DNA of 59,042 bases from CAZJLP01 sp964546955 (GTDB lineage Bacteria > Verrucomicrobiota > Verrucomicrobiia > Opitutales > Opitutaceae): positions 1 through 59,042 of the forward strand of contig CAZJLP010000031.1 of assembly GCA_964546955.1 (NCBI GenBank), given 5' to 3'. Below the pieces are notes generated by a model. That model had not been told where the DNA came from and did no database searches. It was given only the letters and a program-made list of their open reading frames with translations. The position numbers were made by a program, and so were the translations under genes. Each line of letters opens with the position of its first letter. Within the stretch, counting starts at the first letter, position 1. Below, one piece after another: positions 33,633 through 42,065 of the stretch.

Positions 33633-35153
33633 GTGAGTGACCCTCTTATCAACGAAGACGCGCTGAATTCCGCGCGCCGCAAAGCGTACCTACGGCTGAT
33701 CCCGCTGCTGTTTATCTGCTACGTCGTGGCCTATGTCGATCGAGTGAACGTATCGATTGCCAAGCTCACGATGCAGTACGACCTGCCCTCGTTCGACAAT
33801 GCGGTTTTCGGAATCGGAATCGGCATGTTTTTCTGGGGTTATTTCATTCTGGAGATCCCTGGTTCGGTGTTGGTGGAACGCTGGAGCGCGCGAAAATGGA
33901 TCTGCCGCATCATGGTCAGCTGGGGCATTTTGGCTTCGATGACGGCTTTCGTGCATTGGCGAATTCCCGGTTTCACGCACGTGGCCGAAATCATGCAGAG
34001 AGGCATTGTGGCGACGGCACAGCCGCTGACCGACTCCTCGTGGGAATGGGTGGCGAACTTCGCCCAGGGCACCGTCAACCAGTTGAGCGGGCCGGACGGT
34101 CTGAATGTTTTTCAGTTTTATTTGGTACGGTTCCTTCTCGGTTTGGCGGAAGCGGGATTTTTCCCGGGTGTCATTGTCTACCTGACACACTGGTTCCCGG
34201 CGCGAGACCGCACCAAAGCATTGTCGTACTTTTTTATCGGCACGCCCGTCGCCCAGATCGTCAGCCCCAAGATTTGCAATGCGCTTCTCCCGATCGGCAA
34301 CAATGGCAATCCCGAGTTTCTGGGGCTCGAAGGCTGGCAATGGATCTACATTGTCTGGGGCTTGCCGGCGGTGATTTTGGGCATCGTGGTTCTCATTTAC
34401 CTCACGGATCGGCCCGCCCAAGCGAAGTGGCTGACCGAAGAAGAGCGAACCGCGCTGGAGAATACGCTCGCCGCGGACAAAGCGAAACAGGGCGCGAAGA
34501 AACGAATGACGCTGATGCAGGGGCTCCTGAATTGGAAAGTGCTCGTCCTGGCCGCGGCTTATTTTTGCAATGTCACCGCCAACTACGGCATCGAAGGCTT
34601 TCTGCCGACGATCCTGAAAGAGTGGTATGGAATCACCAACAACAAGGTCACGTGGTTGATCATGCTCCCGCCGGTGATCGCGATTTGCGCTCAGCTGTTT
34701 GTCGGTTGGAATTCCGATCGGGTGAAGGAGCGCCGCCTCCACGCCATGGTGCCGCTGCTCATCGCTTCGGTCGCGGTCATCGTCGCGCCCTTCACTCAGG
34801 GCAGCATTGCACTTACCGTTGCCTGCTTCATGATAGCGTTCGGAGGTCTCAAGGGATATCTGCCCGCTTTTTGGTCGCTACCGAACATGTTCCTCGCCCA
34901 GACGGCTGCGGCCGGGAGCATCGGATTTATCAATTCCGTGGGCAATTTGGGAGGCTTCTTTGGCAATGCACTGATGGGCATCCTCAAAGAGCACACGAAG
35001 ACGTTCGAGAGCGGGCTCATTTGCCTCGGCCTCTCCATTTTTTCGTCCGCCGTCATCATCTTTTTCCTCGGCTTGGGCAAACGCGAGCAGCCTACCAGCG
35101 GGACGACCGTGGCTTTGCCGTCAGGTCCGACTTCTACCCCGGCAAAGGCCTAG
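33633..35153 (+). CDS. MFS transporter, anion:cation symporter (ACS) family, sugar-acid type
   Basis: A 506-residue, 12-helix major facilitator starting at GTG 33633. The N-terminal half has the ACS pattern: LLFICYVVAYVDRVNVSIAK, a WGYFILEIPGSVLVERWSARKW segment, and RFLLGLAEAGFFPGVIVYL. The C-terminal half has VGWNSDRVKERRLH. An unusual insertion between helices 3 and 4 (about 105-150: GFTHVAEIMQRG...WVANFAQG) enlarges an outer loop compared with the typical 430-450 residue members. ACS transporters import hexuronates, aldonates or glucarate with protons, consistent with the PL6 and GH28-like genes nearby. Substrate not determined. Confidence 0.9.
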   Translation: MSDPLINEDALNSARRKAYLRLIPLLFICYVVAYVDRVNVSIAKLTMQYDLPSFDNAVFGIGIGMFFWGYFILEIPGSVLVERWSARKWICRIMVSWGILASMTAFVHWRIPGFTHVAEIMQRGIVATAQPLTDSSWEWVANFAQGTVNQLSGPDGLNVFQFYLVRFLLGLAEAGFFPGVIVYLTHWFPARDRTKALSYFFIGTPVAQIVSPKICNALLPIGNNGNPEFLGLEGWQWIYIVWGLPAVILGIVVLIYLTDRPAQAKWLTEEERTALENTLAADKAKQGAKKRMTLMQGLLNWKVLVLAAAYFCNVTANYGIEGFLPTILKEWYGITNNKVTWLIMLPPVIAICAQLFVGWNSDRVKERRLHAMVPLLIASVAVIVAPFTQGSIALTVACFMIAFGGLKGYLPAFWSLPNMFLAQTAAAGSIGFINSVGNLGGFFGNALMGILKEHTKTFESGLICLGLSIFSSAVIIFFLGLGKREQPTSGTTVALPSGPTSTPAKA

Positions 35154-35178
35154 TCGGGCCTGCCCATTAGACACGGAC

Positions 35179-36075
35179 TCAACCGGCTATCGTCAGCACA
35201 ATCCCCGCTACGATGCCCATCACGGCGGGCAGCTTGGCCCAGCCGTTCTTTTCGCCGAACAGGAGGAGTCCGCCTGCGAACGCGACGAGGGTGCTGAAAC
35301 GCCGGATGCTGGAAACGAGGGAGACAAGCACTTCCGGCCGGCGGAGCATTTCGAAATAAAGAAAGTCCGAAAGGAGCAGCGAGAAAGAGAGAAACACGAT
35401 GCTCCACCGCCAGTGAAACTCGTTGCGCGGCCACCACCGGAATTTCCATCCGAGGGCGAAAGGAAGAAACACCGCGGCAAGATAGATGGAGAACCACGCC
35501 TGCACCGTTGCCGTCGTCAGACCGAGCGTCTCCAGAAGGTATTTGTCATAAAGGGAGCTGAGCCCGTTGATTAAAATTCCGACCATGAGCCAGCCGATCC
35601 ACTTGTTGCGTTGGAATTGAATCCCTTCGCCTCGTCCCGCGTAGGACAGGCCCACAAACGCAGCCAGCGTGGTGCCCATGCCCAACAATTGGATCCAGGT
35701 CGGGCGCTCGCCCAGGATCAGCAATGCCCCAAGGAGGGTCCAAAGAGGGATGCTGGCGCGCAGGGGAGAGGCGATGGAGACGGGCAGGTTCTTGATCGCG
35801 AAGTAGGTCGCGATCCAGGCGGCGGCGATCATGGCCGATTTCGCCAGGAGCAGCAGGTGCTGAGCTCCCGTCATCGGCGCGACCCGGAGGAATTCCGGCA
35901 GGCCATTCGGCTGGAGCGTCTGATAGCCCATCAAGCCGAACCAGATCGCCGCGCTGCAAAGATTGCAGAGAAACAATACCGGCAAAACCGCATTCTCGCG
36001 CACGGCGTGTTTCGTGAGCAGATCGTAGCACCCGAGGAGTGCGGCGGACAGGAGGGTGGCGGCGATCCAGTTCAT
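35179..36075 (-). CDS. EamA/DMT-superfamily membrane transporter
   Basis: A 298-residue integral membrane protein from the ATG at 36075 (the longer frame to 36159 adds an Arg/Gly-rich leader). About ten hydrophobic helices form two EamA repeats; the first ends with SIASPLRASIPLWTLLGALLILGERPT and the second with SSIRRFSTLVAFAGGLLLFGEKNG, the typical repeat ends with a Glu-containing turn. Members export or import small metabolites, nucleotide sugars or amino acids. The substrate cannot be inferred. Convergent with the MFS gene, 25 bp apart. Confidence 0.85.
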   Translation of the reverse strand: MNWIAATLLSAALLGCYDLLTKHAVRENAVLPVLFLCNLCSAAIWFGLMGYQTLQPNGLPEFLRVAPMTGAQHLLLLAKSAMIAAAWIATYFAIKNLPVSIASPLRASIPLWTLLGALLILGERPTWIQLLGMGTTLAAFVGLSYAGRGEGIQFQRNKWIGWLMVGILINGLSSLYDKYLLETLGLTTATVQAWFSIYLAAVFLPFALGWKFRWWPRNEFHWRWSIVFLSFSLLLSDFLYFEMLRRPEVLVSLVSSIRRFSTLVAFAGGLLLFGEKNGWAKLPAVMGIVAGIVLTIAG

Positions 36076-36173
36076 TAAAATCGACAAAGGCGCGCGAGAT
36101 CCAATGCGGTGTCCCGCGCCACGCCAATCTTTTCGCGCGGCAGGTTCGCCAAACGGCAAGCTCCGGAGTTTTT

Positions 36174-36278
36174 ACAGAAGACGACGAAGGTAACGAAGAG
36201 ACTTCGTAGACCTGGACCAAGAGCGTTGCTCTGGCTTAGCGATTTCAGAAAGACAGCAGTCTCTTCGTTATCTTCTGT
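36174..36278. repeat. Imperfect inverted repeat with GTAACGAAGAGAC core
   Basis: The left arm at 36174-36202 (ACAGAAG, a 9-base insertion, then TAACGAAGAGAC) and the right arm at 36259-36278 (its complement without the insertion) are separated by about 56 bases. It is placed between two genes on the same strand, past the upstream gene's end, so it may be a REP-like element or a transcript-end hairpin. Confidence 0.5.
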
Positions 36279-36338
36279 TCAAATCCGGGGACTTGAAAGT
36301 CGAGCGACATTGAACCCGTCGGCAAGGCGAGTTGGGTT

Positions 36339-37655
36339 CTATACCTTCAAGAAAATGCGCTTCACGTACATGACTCGGGCGATTAGGATCAGGATCCCGA
36401 GCGACACCAAAGCGACGAGCAGTTCTCCCAGGCCTTTCGCCACCCGGTTATCCAGGACGAACTGAATTTCTCCGCCCACAAAACGACGGGCAAGCGCGCT
36501 GAAATTGATAAAGGAGGTCAGCAAATAAAGCGTGATGGGATTCATCCCGATCCAAACAAAAACCAAGAACCCTTTTTTCCATCCACGCACGTCGATGAGA
36601 TAGTAGAAAAGCGCGAGGAGGAGGAAGCTCCAGCCGGCCGCCACGAGAACGAAGGATGAAGTCCAAATCTTTTTGATGATCGGAAACTGCAATCCCCATA
36701 GGTATCCCGCGGCCAAAGCGGCTAGACCTGCGGCCACCAACCCGAGCACTTTCTTCCGTTCATCCCACTCGCTCCGCCTTAATATCAGTCCCGCCAGCAC
36801 GCCGAGCAGGCAGCTCGCCACGGCGGGAATCGTGCTGAGAATGCCTTCCGGATCCCAATAACGGTCGTAACCGCGTCCGGGGAGATAGCGGAAATCGAAA
36901 TGATTGGCCACGTTGTATCCCGGATCGAACTGACCCGACACAAACGTGGCGGTGCTCGCATAGAGAGCCCGCACCTTGTCCATCGCGGGCGGAGGCATGC
37001 GTCTCGCCGGCGGGGCGGCGCTGGGTTCGCCGTTCGCCGCTGCGGCAAGCGGTGAAGCGGCCGGCGCGACCGGAATAGGCTCCGAGGGAATGATTTCGCG
37101 CAGGGACTTCGTTTCCAGCCGAATGTCTCGCATGGGCGAAAAGGTAAGCAAGGCCCAATACCCCACCAGCAGGCCCCCGGTGGCTGCAATCAGCGTCCGG
37201 GGCCGCAAATAGCAGAAGAGCAGCCCGGTAACCGCGTAGGCGATCGCAATGCGTTGGAGTACGCCCACCCACCGGATATCGCCCCAGCGGGCGCTGAGGC
37301 CGCCATTGTAGAAGAGTCCGAAAAGAAACAACAGGCCCGCGCGCACAAGGATTCGTTTTACCGCTTCGCCGCGTCCTTTATCGCGTACGATTCGCTCGAG
37401 CGAAAACACCGATGACACGCCGACGATGAAAACGAAAAGAGGAAAGATCAGGTCGTAGAATGCAAACCCCGCCCACTCTTTGTGCGTGAGCTGATTGGCG
37501 AGAAAATCGACTGGACCCGCTGTGCTGAGCTTTCGTAAGGCGTGAACGAGAGCGTCCGCGCCCAATATCCAGAACATGTCGAAGCCGCGCAGCGCATCGA
37601 GGGAAAGAAGCCGAGATGAAGCCGGTGCTGGGGTGGACGCTGGTTGAAGAGTCAT
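36339..37655 (-). CDS. NagX/HGSNAT-like membrane acyltransferase (DUF5009 family)
   Basis: A 438-residue, roughly 10-helix membrane protein. The N-terminal signature SLDALRGFDMFWILG and FYDLIFPLFVFIVGVSSVFS are hallmarks of the heparan-alpha-glucosaminide N-acetyltransferase / NagX group. A Pro/Ala-rich, low-complexity hydrophilic loop (about 190-225) looks like an insertion. Human HGSNAT acetylates glucosamine across a membrane; bacterial NagX genes lie with N-acetylglucosamine utilisation genes. Here the hexosaminidase/nagB operon is close by on the same strand, so a role in amino-sugar metabolism is a reasonable inference. Confidence 0.85.
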   Translation of the reverse strand: MTLQPASTPAPASSRLLSLDALRGFDMFWILGADALVHALRKLSTAGPVDFLANQLTHKEWAGFAFYDLIFPLFVFIVGVSSVFSLERIVRDKGRGEAVKRILVRAGLLFLFGLFYNGGLSARWGDIRWVGVLQRIAIAYAVTGLLFCYLRPRTLIAATGGLLVGYWALLTFSPMRDIRLETKSLREIIPSEPIPVAPAASPLAAAANGEPSAAPPARRMPPPAMDKVRALYASTATFVSGQFDPGYNVANHFDFRYLPGRGYDRYWDPEGILSTIPAVASCLLGVLAGLILRRSEWDERKKVLGLVAAGLAALAAGYLWGLQFPIIKKIWTSSFVLVAAGWSFLLLALFYYLIDVRGWKKGFLVFVWIGMNPITLYLLTSFINFSALARRFVGGEIQFVLDNRVAKGLGELLVALVSLGILILIARVMYVKRIFLKV

Positions 37656-37933
37656 AGAAGCTCGGCAGAAATCCCGCGCAATTTCAGAGCTCGAATCTCA
37701 GATTCGAGAACAGTGTGTGGCAATCATGAATACGCCCAAAGCGGCTGATTCGCGCGCATAATGTTAGGATCATCGTTGACTTGAATCGCCTGCGCCGTGG
37801 AAAGGCCGGTCTCGGTTGCGCCGTGGCCGACGGGGCTTCGCTTTGTTCGAGGCGGCGATCACTTCTGTCCGTGGGAAGGGTGGATGCGTGATGGAGCGAG
37901 GTTTTGATTGGATCGGGGTGGAGGAAGCCGTCC
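37656..37933. other. Intergenic region upstream of the NagX-like gene
   Basis: About 280 bp with no convincing gene. It contains the upstream region of the leftward NagX-like gene and leads into the terminator of the symporter gene on the right. Overlapping open frames here continue into the symporter gene in the wrong frame and are not real. Confidence 0.5.
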
Positions 37934-37977
37934 CAAAACCGCCGGAGACCGTAAGAAAGCGGGCGGTCCCCGGCGGT
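37934..37977 (-). terminator. Terminator of the hexosamine operon
   Basis: Arms 37938-37951 (ACCGCCGGAGACCG) and 37964-37977 pair with one mismatch around a 12-base loop. On the minus strand the stem is followed by TTTTGGG. It begins 16 bases past the symporter stop codon and probably terminates the nagB-hexosaminidase-symporter transcript. Confidence 0.7.
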
Positions 37978-37993
37978 CCCTCCTGCAAGCCGG

Positions 37994-39868
37994 TTAAGCC
38001 GCAGGGTTTTTGTCCCAAAGTCGGTTGATTACAAAAAGGAGCGTGCCGCCTGCGACGGCAAACACCGCCGTGAGGATCCAGGCGGCCTGCGTCTGCCCAT
38101 AGAGGAATTTTCCGATCGCAAAGAGCGAGGACCAGATCGTGATACAGCCCGCAATCCAGCCGACTGCCGCCAGACCGAGGTGATCGCTTTGCTCGGCTCC
38201 TTCGGCCTCGCTGATGCCTGCGTCCGCGCGGACCGCTTTCCAGCCCGGGCCCGCGGGCCGCACTTTCTTGTAGAACTCGATCAGACGCTCTCGATTGGTG
38301 GGCGCGCTGACGAAGGCGGTGATGATCCAGGAGAGGGTCGTAACCGCGACGGAGTAAATGATGACATGAGCAAAAGGCAGCGAAACACCCGATTTTTTCA
38401 GCACGATGAAGACCACCGAAATGACAAAAGAGCTGACCATGGCCACCACCTCGCACCAGGCGTTGATGCGCCACCAGAACCAGCGCAGCAAATAGAGAAG
38501 TCCCGTGCCGGCGCCGATCGACATCAGCACTTCAAACGCTTCCTGGGCGGACTCGAGCACCTGACTGAGGAACGCCGCTACGACATAAAGCCCCACCGTG
38601 CACACCCGCCCTGCATTCACATAGTGTTTCTCGTCCGCGTTGGGCTGGACGAAACGTCGATAGAAGTCGTGCACGAGATACGACGAGCCCCAGTTCAAGT
38701 GAGTCAAAATCGTCGAGGAGTTGGCCGCAATCAATCCGCCGACCATCAGTCCAACGAAGCCCGCCGGCATGAACTTGAGCATCGCCGGAAACGCGCTGTC
38801 GTGGCCGATCAAGGTGGGGTCGGCCGCGGGAAACGCAGCCTGGATATCCTTGAGTTCGGGAAAAATGATGATCGAGCAGAGCGCGGTGATGATCCAGGGC
38901 CAGGGGCGCAAAACGTAGTGGGCAAGATTGAAGAAGAGCGTGCCGCCGAGGGAGTCTTTCTCCGATTTCGAAGCGAGCATGCGCTGCGCGATGTAGCTGC
39001 CGCCGCCGGGTTCGGCGCCTGGGTACCAAGCCGACCACCAGCTGATCGCCATCGGCATGATGAAGATCATCAACGCGAGATCGCTCATGGCGAAGTTGGG
39101 CAGAATATCGAGAATGGGCTGCCCGAGGCCGTTGATTGCGCTGACGACCGGTGTTTTGTCCTGCATGATGACCTGTTTGGAGCCGAGCTGGGAAATCAGC
39201 TCGTTCAGGCCGGCGGTCGCGCTTTCGCCCACTTTGGTGTGTTTTGCGACGGCCACCAGACTGAAGTACGCGGCCGCGATGACGGCGGTCATCTTGATCC
39301 CGAACTGGATCATATCGATCACGAGCACGCCCCAGAGACCGGAATGCGCGGCGAAAACCACGTTCAGAACGCCGCAGATCAAAATCGTCTGCCAGGGTGG
39401 CATCGCGAAAAGGATGTTCGCGATTTTGCAGGCCGCGAGCGTCACCATGCCCATGATGAAGCAGTTGAAGAAGAGGCCGAGGTACACCGCGCGAAAACCG
39501 CGCACCACGGTCGCCGCTTTTCCGGAATAGCGGAGTTCGTAGAACTCGAGGTCCGTCATCACTCCGGACCGCCGCCAGAGGCGGGCAAAAAAGAACACGG
39601 TGGCGACACCGGTGAGCACGAAGGCCCACCACTGCCAGTTGCCCGCGACGCCGAATTTGCGGACCTGCTCGGTCACCCAGTTGGGCGTGTCGCTACTGAA
39701 GGTGGTTGCCACCATGGATAGCCCGGCGAGCCACCATGGCACCGAGCGGCCTGACGCGAAGAATTCCGAGGTGCTCTTGCCCGCGCGTTTTCCGAAAAAG
39801 AGCGCGGGAATGAAGCAGATCGCGAGCGAGGCGATGACGATGATCCAATCGATGGTGAGCAGGGTCAT
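37994..39868 (-). CDS. Sodium:solute symporter (SSS family), probable amino-sugar or sugar importer
   Basis: 624 residues from the ATG at 39868; the upstream extension to 39985 overlaps the previous gene and is not membrane-like. About 14 hydrophobic helices; SSS hallmarks include FFASGRSVPWWLAGLSMVATTFSSDTP near the N-terminus, and PAGFVGLMVGGLIAANSSTILTHLNW for the sodium-site helices. It follows the GH20 gene by 22 bp in the same operon, so its cargo is probably N-acetylglucosamine or a chitobiose-like sugar released by that enzyme. The predicted C-terminal membrane helix is followed by WDKNPAA. Confidence 0.92.
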   Translation of the reverse strand: MTLLTIDWIIVIASLAICFIPALFFGKRAGKSTSEFFASGRSVPWWLAGLSMVATTFSSDTPNWVTEQVRKFGVAGNWQWWAFVLTGVATVFFFARLWRRSGVMTDLEFYELRYSGKAATVVRGFRAVYLGLFFNCFIMGMVTLAACKIANILFAMPPWQTILICGVLNVVFAAHSGLWGVLVIDMIQFGIKMTAVIAAAYFSLVAVAKHTKVGESATAGLNELISQLGSKQVIMQDKTPVVSAINGLGQPILDILPNFAMSDLALMIFIMPMAISWWSAWYPGAEPGGGSYIAQRMLASKSEKDSLGGTLFFNLAHYVLRPWPWIITALCSIIIFPELKDIQAAFPAADPTLIGHDSAFPAMLKFMPAGFVGLMVGGLIAANSSTILTHLNWGSSYLVHDFYRRFVQPNADEKHYVNAGRVCTVGLYVVAAFLSQVLESAQEAFEVLMSIGAGTGLLYLLRWFWWRINAWCEVVAMVSSFVISVVFIVLKKSGVSLPFAHVIIYSVAVTTLSWIITAFVSAPTNRERLIEFYKKVRPAGPGWKAVRADAGISEAEGAEQSDHLGLAAVGWIAGCITIWSSLFAIGKFLYGQTQAAWILTAVFAVAGGTLLFVINRLWDKNPAA

Positions 39869-39890
39869 GGAGAAGCGGAGTTGCGGAAAA

Positions 39891-42065
39891 TCAGTGGGCG
39901 GTGGCTTCAGCCTTTGGCTTTTCAGGCTTCGGCGGGAAAGCCAGGGTTTCGACTTTTTTCCGCCATTCCGGAAGTGCGGCGACATCCCGCGGCGCTTCGA
40001 TCGCCGCGGCGGCGACCAGCAATCGCACCGGATCCACCAAGACCAGCTCCACCGGCCCGTGAGGCTCGAAGGCTCGTCCGAGAGTCTGGAGTTTTTCGGC
40101 GGCCCACTCGGAGGAGTTCGCCTTGCCGGCTTTCAGCACCGCCAGCGCTTCCTGCGCGATGACCGAGGTGTCGTCCACTTTTTGAAAAAGGGGGCCGAGG
40201 TCCGCCACCCGTGGAGAGCGGTGGGCCAGCCCCGCGCGAACGTGTGCCACGGCCGCTTTCCACTCGTTTGCGCGAGCCACGAGCGATTCCGCCTGGGCGG
40301 TCGCGCGGGTAGGCACCGCGAACAGATAGGTTTCGACGTCGTTGCGGTAGTCGCGGGCGAGCGTGCTGTCCGGCCGGGCGACATCGACAAAAGCGGTGAG
40401 CGGAGTGAACTGGTTGCTGCCTTTTTGGAGGCCGCCGCGGCGATATTTCTTCACCGGCTCAACCGCGTCGTTGATCAGGCGCAGGGCGGCAAGGTCGGCC
40501 GGCGAGGCCGAATCGCCCGCAAAACGCTGCAACATGAACGCCACATTGCGCTCATGAAAGAGCCCCGCTTCTTCCAACCGGCGGCTGATGGCCGGAAGCC
40601 GGCGATACATGTCTTTCACGTCGCGCACGTCCTGCCGCGACCAGAGCCGCTCCGCGATGGCGGCGGTTCGGGGCCAGACGCGCGAATCAATCGTCTCCGG
40701 CGTAACCCATTCCGACCACATGGTCGCTTCGCCGCCGAGAACGCGTTGCTGCTGTTCGGGGGTCAGCGGGGTGTTGGCCGGCAAAGGATCGTTCAAGTAG
40801 TGTTCGTGGGTGGGATGGATCAGGTCGATGTAGTAGCCGTTGGAAAGGATGCCGGCGTAGCCTTGCTGCGCGGCCGCGGCGAGCGACTGGGCGCCCCTCC
40901 AGGAGTGGATCATCGCATCTTTCGGCAGGTCGGGGTGGAAAATTTCGTCCCACCCGATCATCCTCTTCCCGTGTTTCGTGAGGATCTGAAGCACGCGCTT
41001 GTTGAAGTGGGCCTGCAGCGCCTCGTTGTCTTTTAGATTATTGTCCTTCGCGAATTTTTGGATGCGCTCGCTGGCCTTCCAGTGCTTGCCTTCTACTTCA
41101 TCGCCCCCGATATGCAGGTACGGATCGGGGAATAGTGCCGCCATCTCGCCGAGGAAACCGTCGAGCATGGTATAAACCGCCTCATTGGTGGGATCGAGGA
41201 CCGGTTGAAAAATGCCCCACTTGCGTTCGATCTTATAGGGGCCGGGTTGGCTCGCGAGTTCCGGGTGGCCGACCAGCCAGCTTGTGGCGTGGCCCGGAAT
41301 ATCGAACTCCGGAACGACGCGAATACCTCGGTCTGCCGCGTACGCGATGATTTCTCGAATTTGATCCTGGGTGAAATAGTTTCCGTCGGAGCCGAGTTGG
41401 TGAAGTTTGGGGTATTTTTTGCTCTCGACCCGGAAGCCCTGGTCCTCCGTGAGGTGGAAGTGAAACACGTTGAGTTTTGTCACGGCCATGCCGTCCAGGT
41501 GGCGTTTGATGACCTCGATCGGTTGCCAGTGGCGCGCCACGTCGATCATCAACCCCCGCCAGACAAAGCGGGGACGGTCTTCAATCGAGGCCGCGGGAAA
41601 ACCGAAGGACTTCGCATCGGAGTCGAGCAGTTGGAGCAGCGTTTCCACTCCGCGCAGGATTCCGACCCCATTCGCGGCCTGCAGCGTGATTTTCGCCGGC
41701 TGGATTTCCAAGCGGTACGACTCGTCGTCTCCGACGCGAGGAATATCGGGCGCGCCTGAGGAGCAATCGATCAGCAGCTGGGCGCTGGCGGCATCCGCCG
41801 CCGCTTCGCGAGGGAACTGCAAGCCGGTGCGCTCTTCCAGACGGCGGAGCGCCCGGGACAATCCCGCGGCGAGCCGCGGATCGTTGTGGTTCGCAAATGC
41901 GTGCGAGAATGTGCCGGTCAGTTCGAAGCGGCCGGAGCCGAGTTCGATCTTAGATGGCCAGGGCATGACCGTAGGCGAAGCCGCAAAAAGCGAGCAGGCG
42001 CAGCAGCTGGCCAGCAGGCCGGACGCGAGGAGTGCCGCATTGCGGGTCAGGAGATTAAAGGGCAT
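39891..42065 (-). CDS. Beta-N-acetylhexosaminidase, GH20
   Basis: A 724-residue exported enzyme. The signal region ends LLASGLLASCC, which could be a lipoprotein box. An N-terminal GH20b-like domain (about 30-165) leads to the catalytic barrel (RPRFVWRGLMIDVARHW; FHFHLTEDQGFR) with the catalytic pair Asp322-Glu323 in HIGGDEV, which uses the substrate's acetamido group. GEATMWSEWVTPE marks the barrel's end. A C-terminal helical extension of about 200 residues is unrecognised. It releases terminal GlcNAc/GalNAc from glycans. Its first 11 bases overlap the end of the nagB fusion gene, implying translational coupling. Confidence 0.95.
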   Translation of the reverse strand: MPFNLLTRNAALLASGLLASCCACSLFAASPTVMPWPSKIELGSGRFELTGTFSHAFANHNDPRLAAGLSRALRRLEERTGLQFPREAAADAASAQLLIDCSSGAPDIPRVGDDESYRLEIQPAKITLQAANGVGILRGVETLLQLLDSDAKSFGFPAASIEDRPRFVWRGLMIDVARHWQPIEVIKRHLDGMAVTKLNVFHFHLTEDQGFRVESKKYPKLHQLGSDGNYFTQDQIREIIAYAADRGIRVVPEFDIPGHATSWLVGHPELASQPGPYKIERKWGIFQPVLDPTNEAVYTMLDGFLGEMAALFPDPYLHIGGDEVEGKHWKASERIQKFAKDNNLKDNEALQAHFNKRVLQILTKHGKRMIGWDEIFHPDLPKDAMIHSWRGAQSLAAAAQQGYAGILSNGYYIDLIHPTHEHYLNDPLPANTPLTPEQQQRVLGGEATMWSEWVTPETIDSRVWPRTAAIAERLWSRQDVRDVKDMYRRLPAISRRLEEAGLFHERNVAFMLQRFAGDSASPADLAALRLINDAVEPVKKYRRGGLQKGSNQFTPLTAFVDVARPDSTLARDYRNDVETYLFAVPTRATAQAESLVARANEWKAAVAHVRAGLAHRSPRVADLGPLFQKVDDTSVIAQEALAVLKAGKANSSEWAAEKLQTLGRAFEPHGPVELVLVDPVRLLVAAAAIEAPRDVAALPEWRKKVETLAFPPKPEKPKAEATAH

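Noticed and set aside
37770..38474. 234-codon minus-strand frame ahead of the terminator
   Set aside because: It overlaps the terminator hairpin and the sodium symporter gene in another frame, and has a shadow-like composition.
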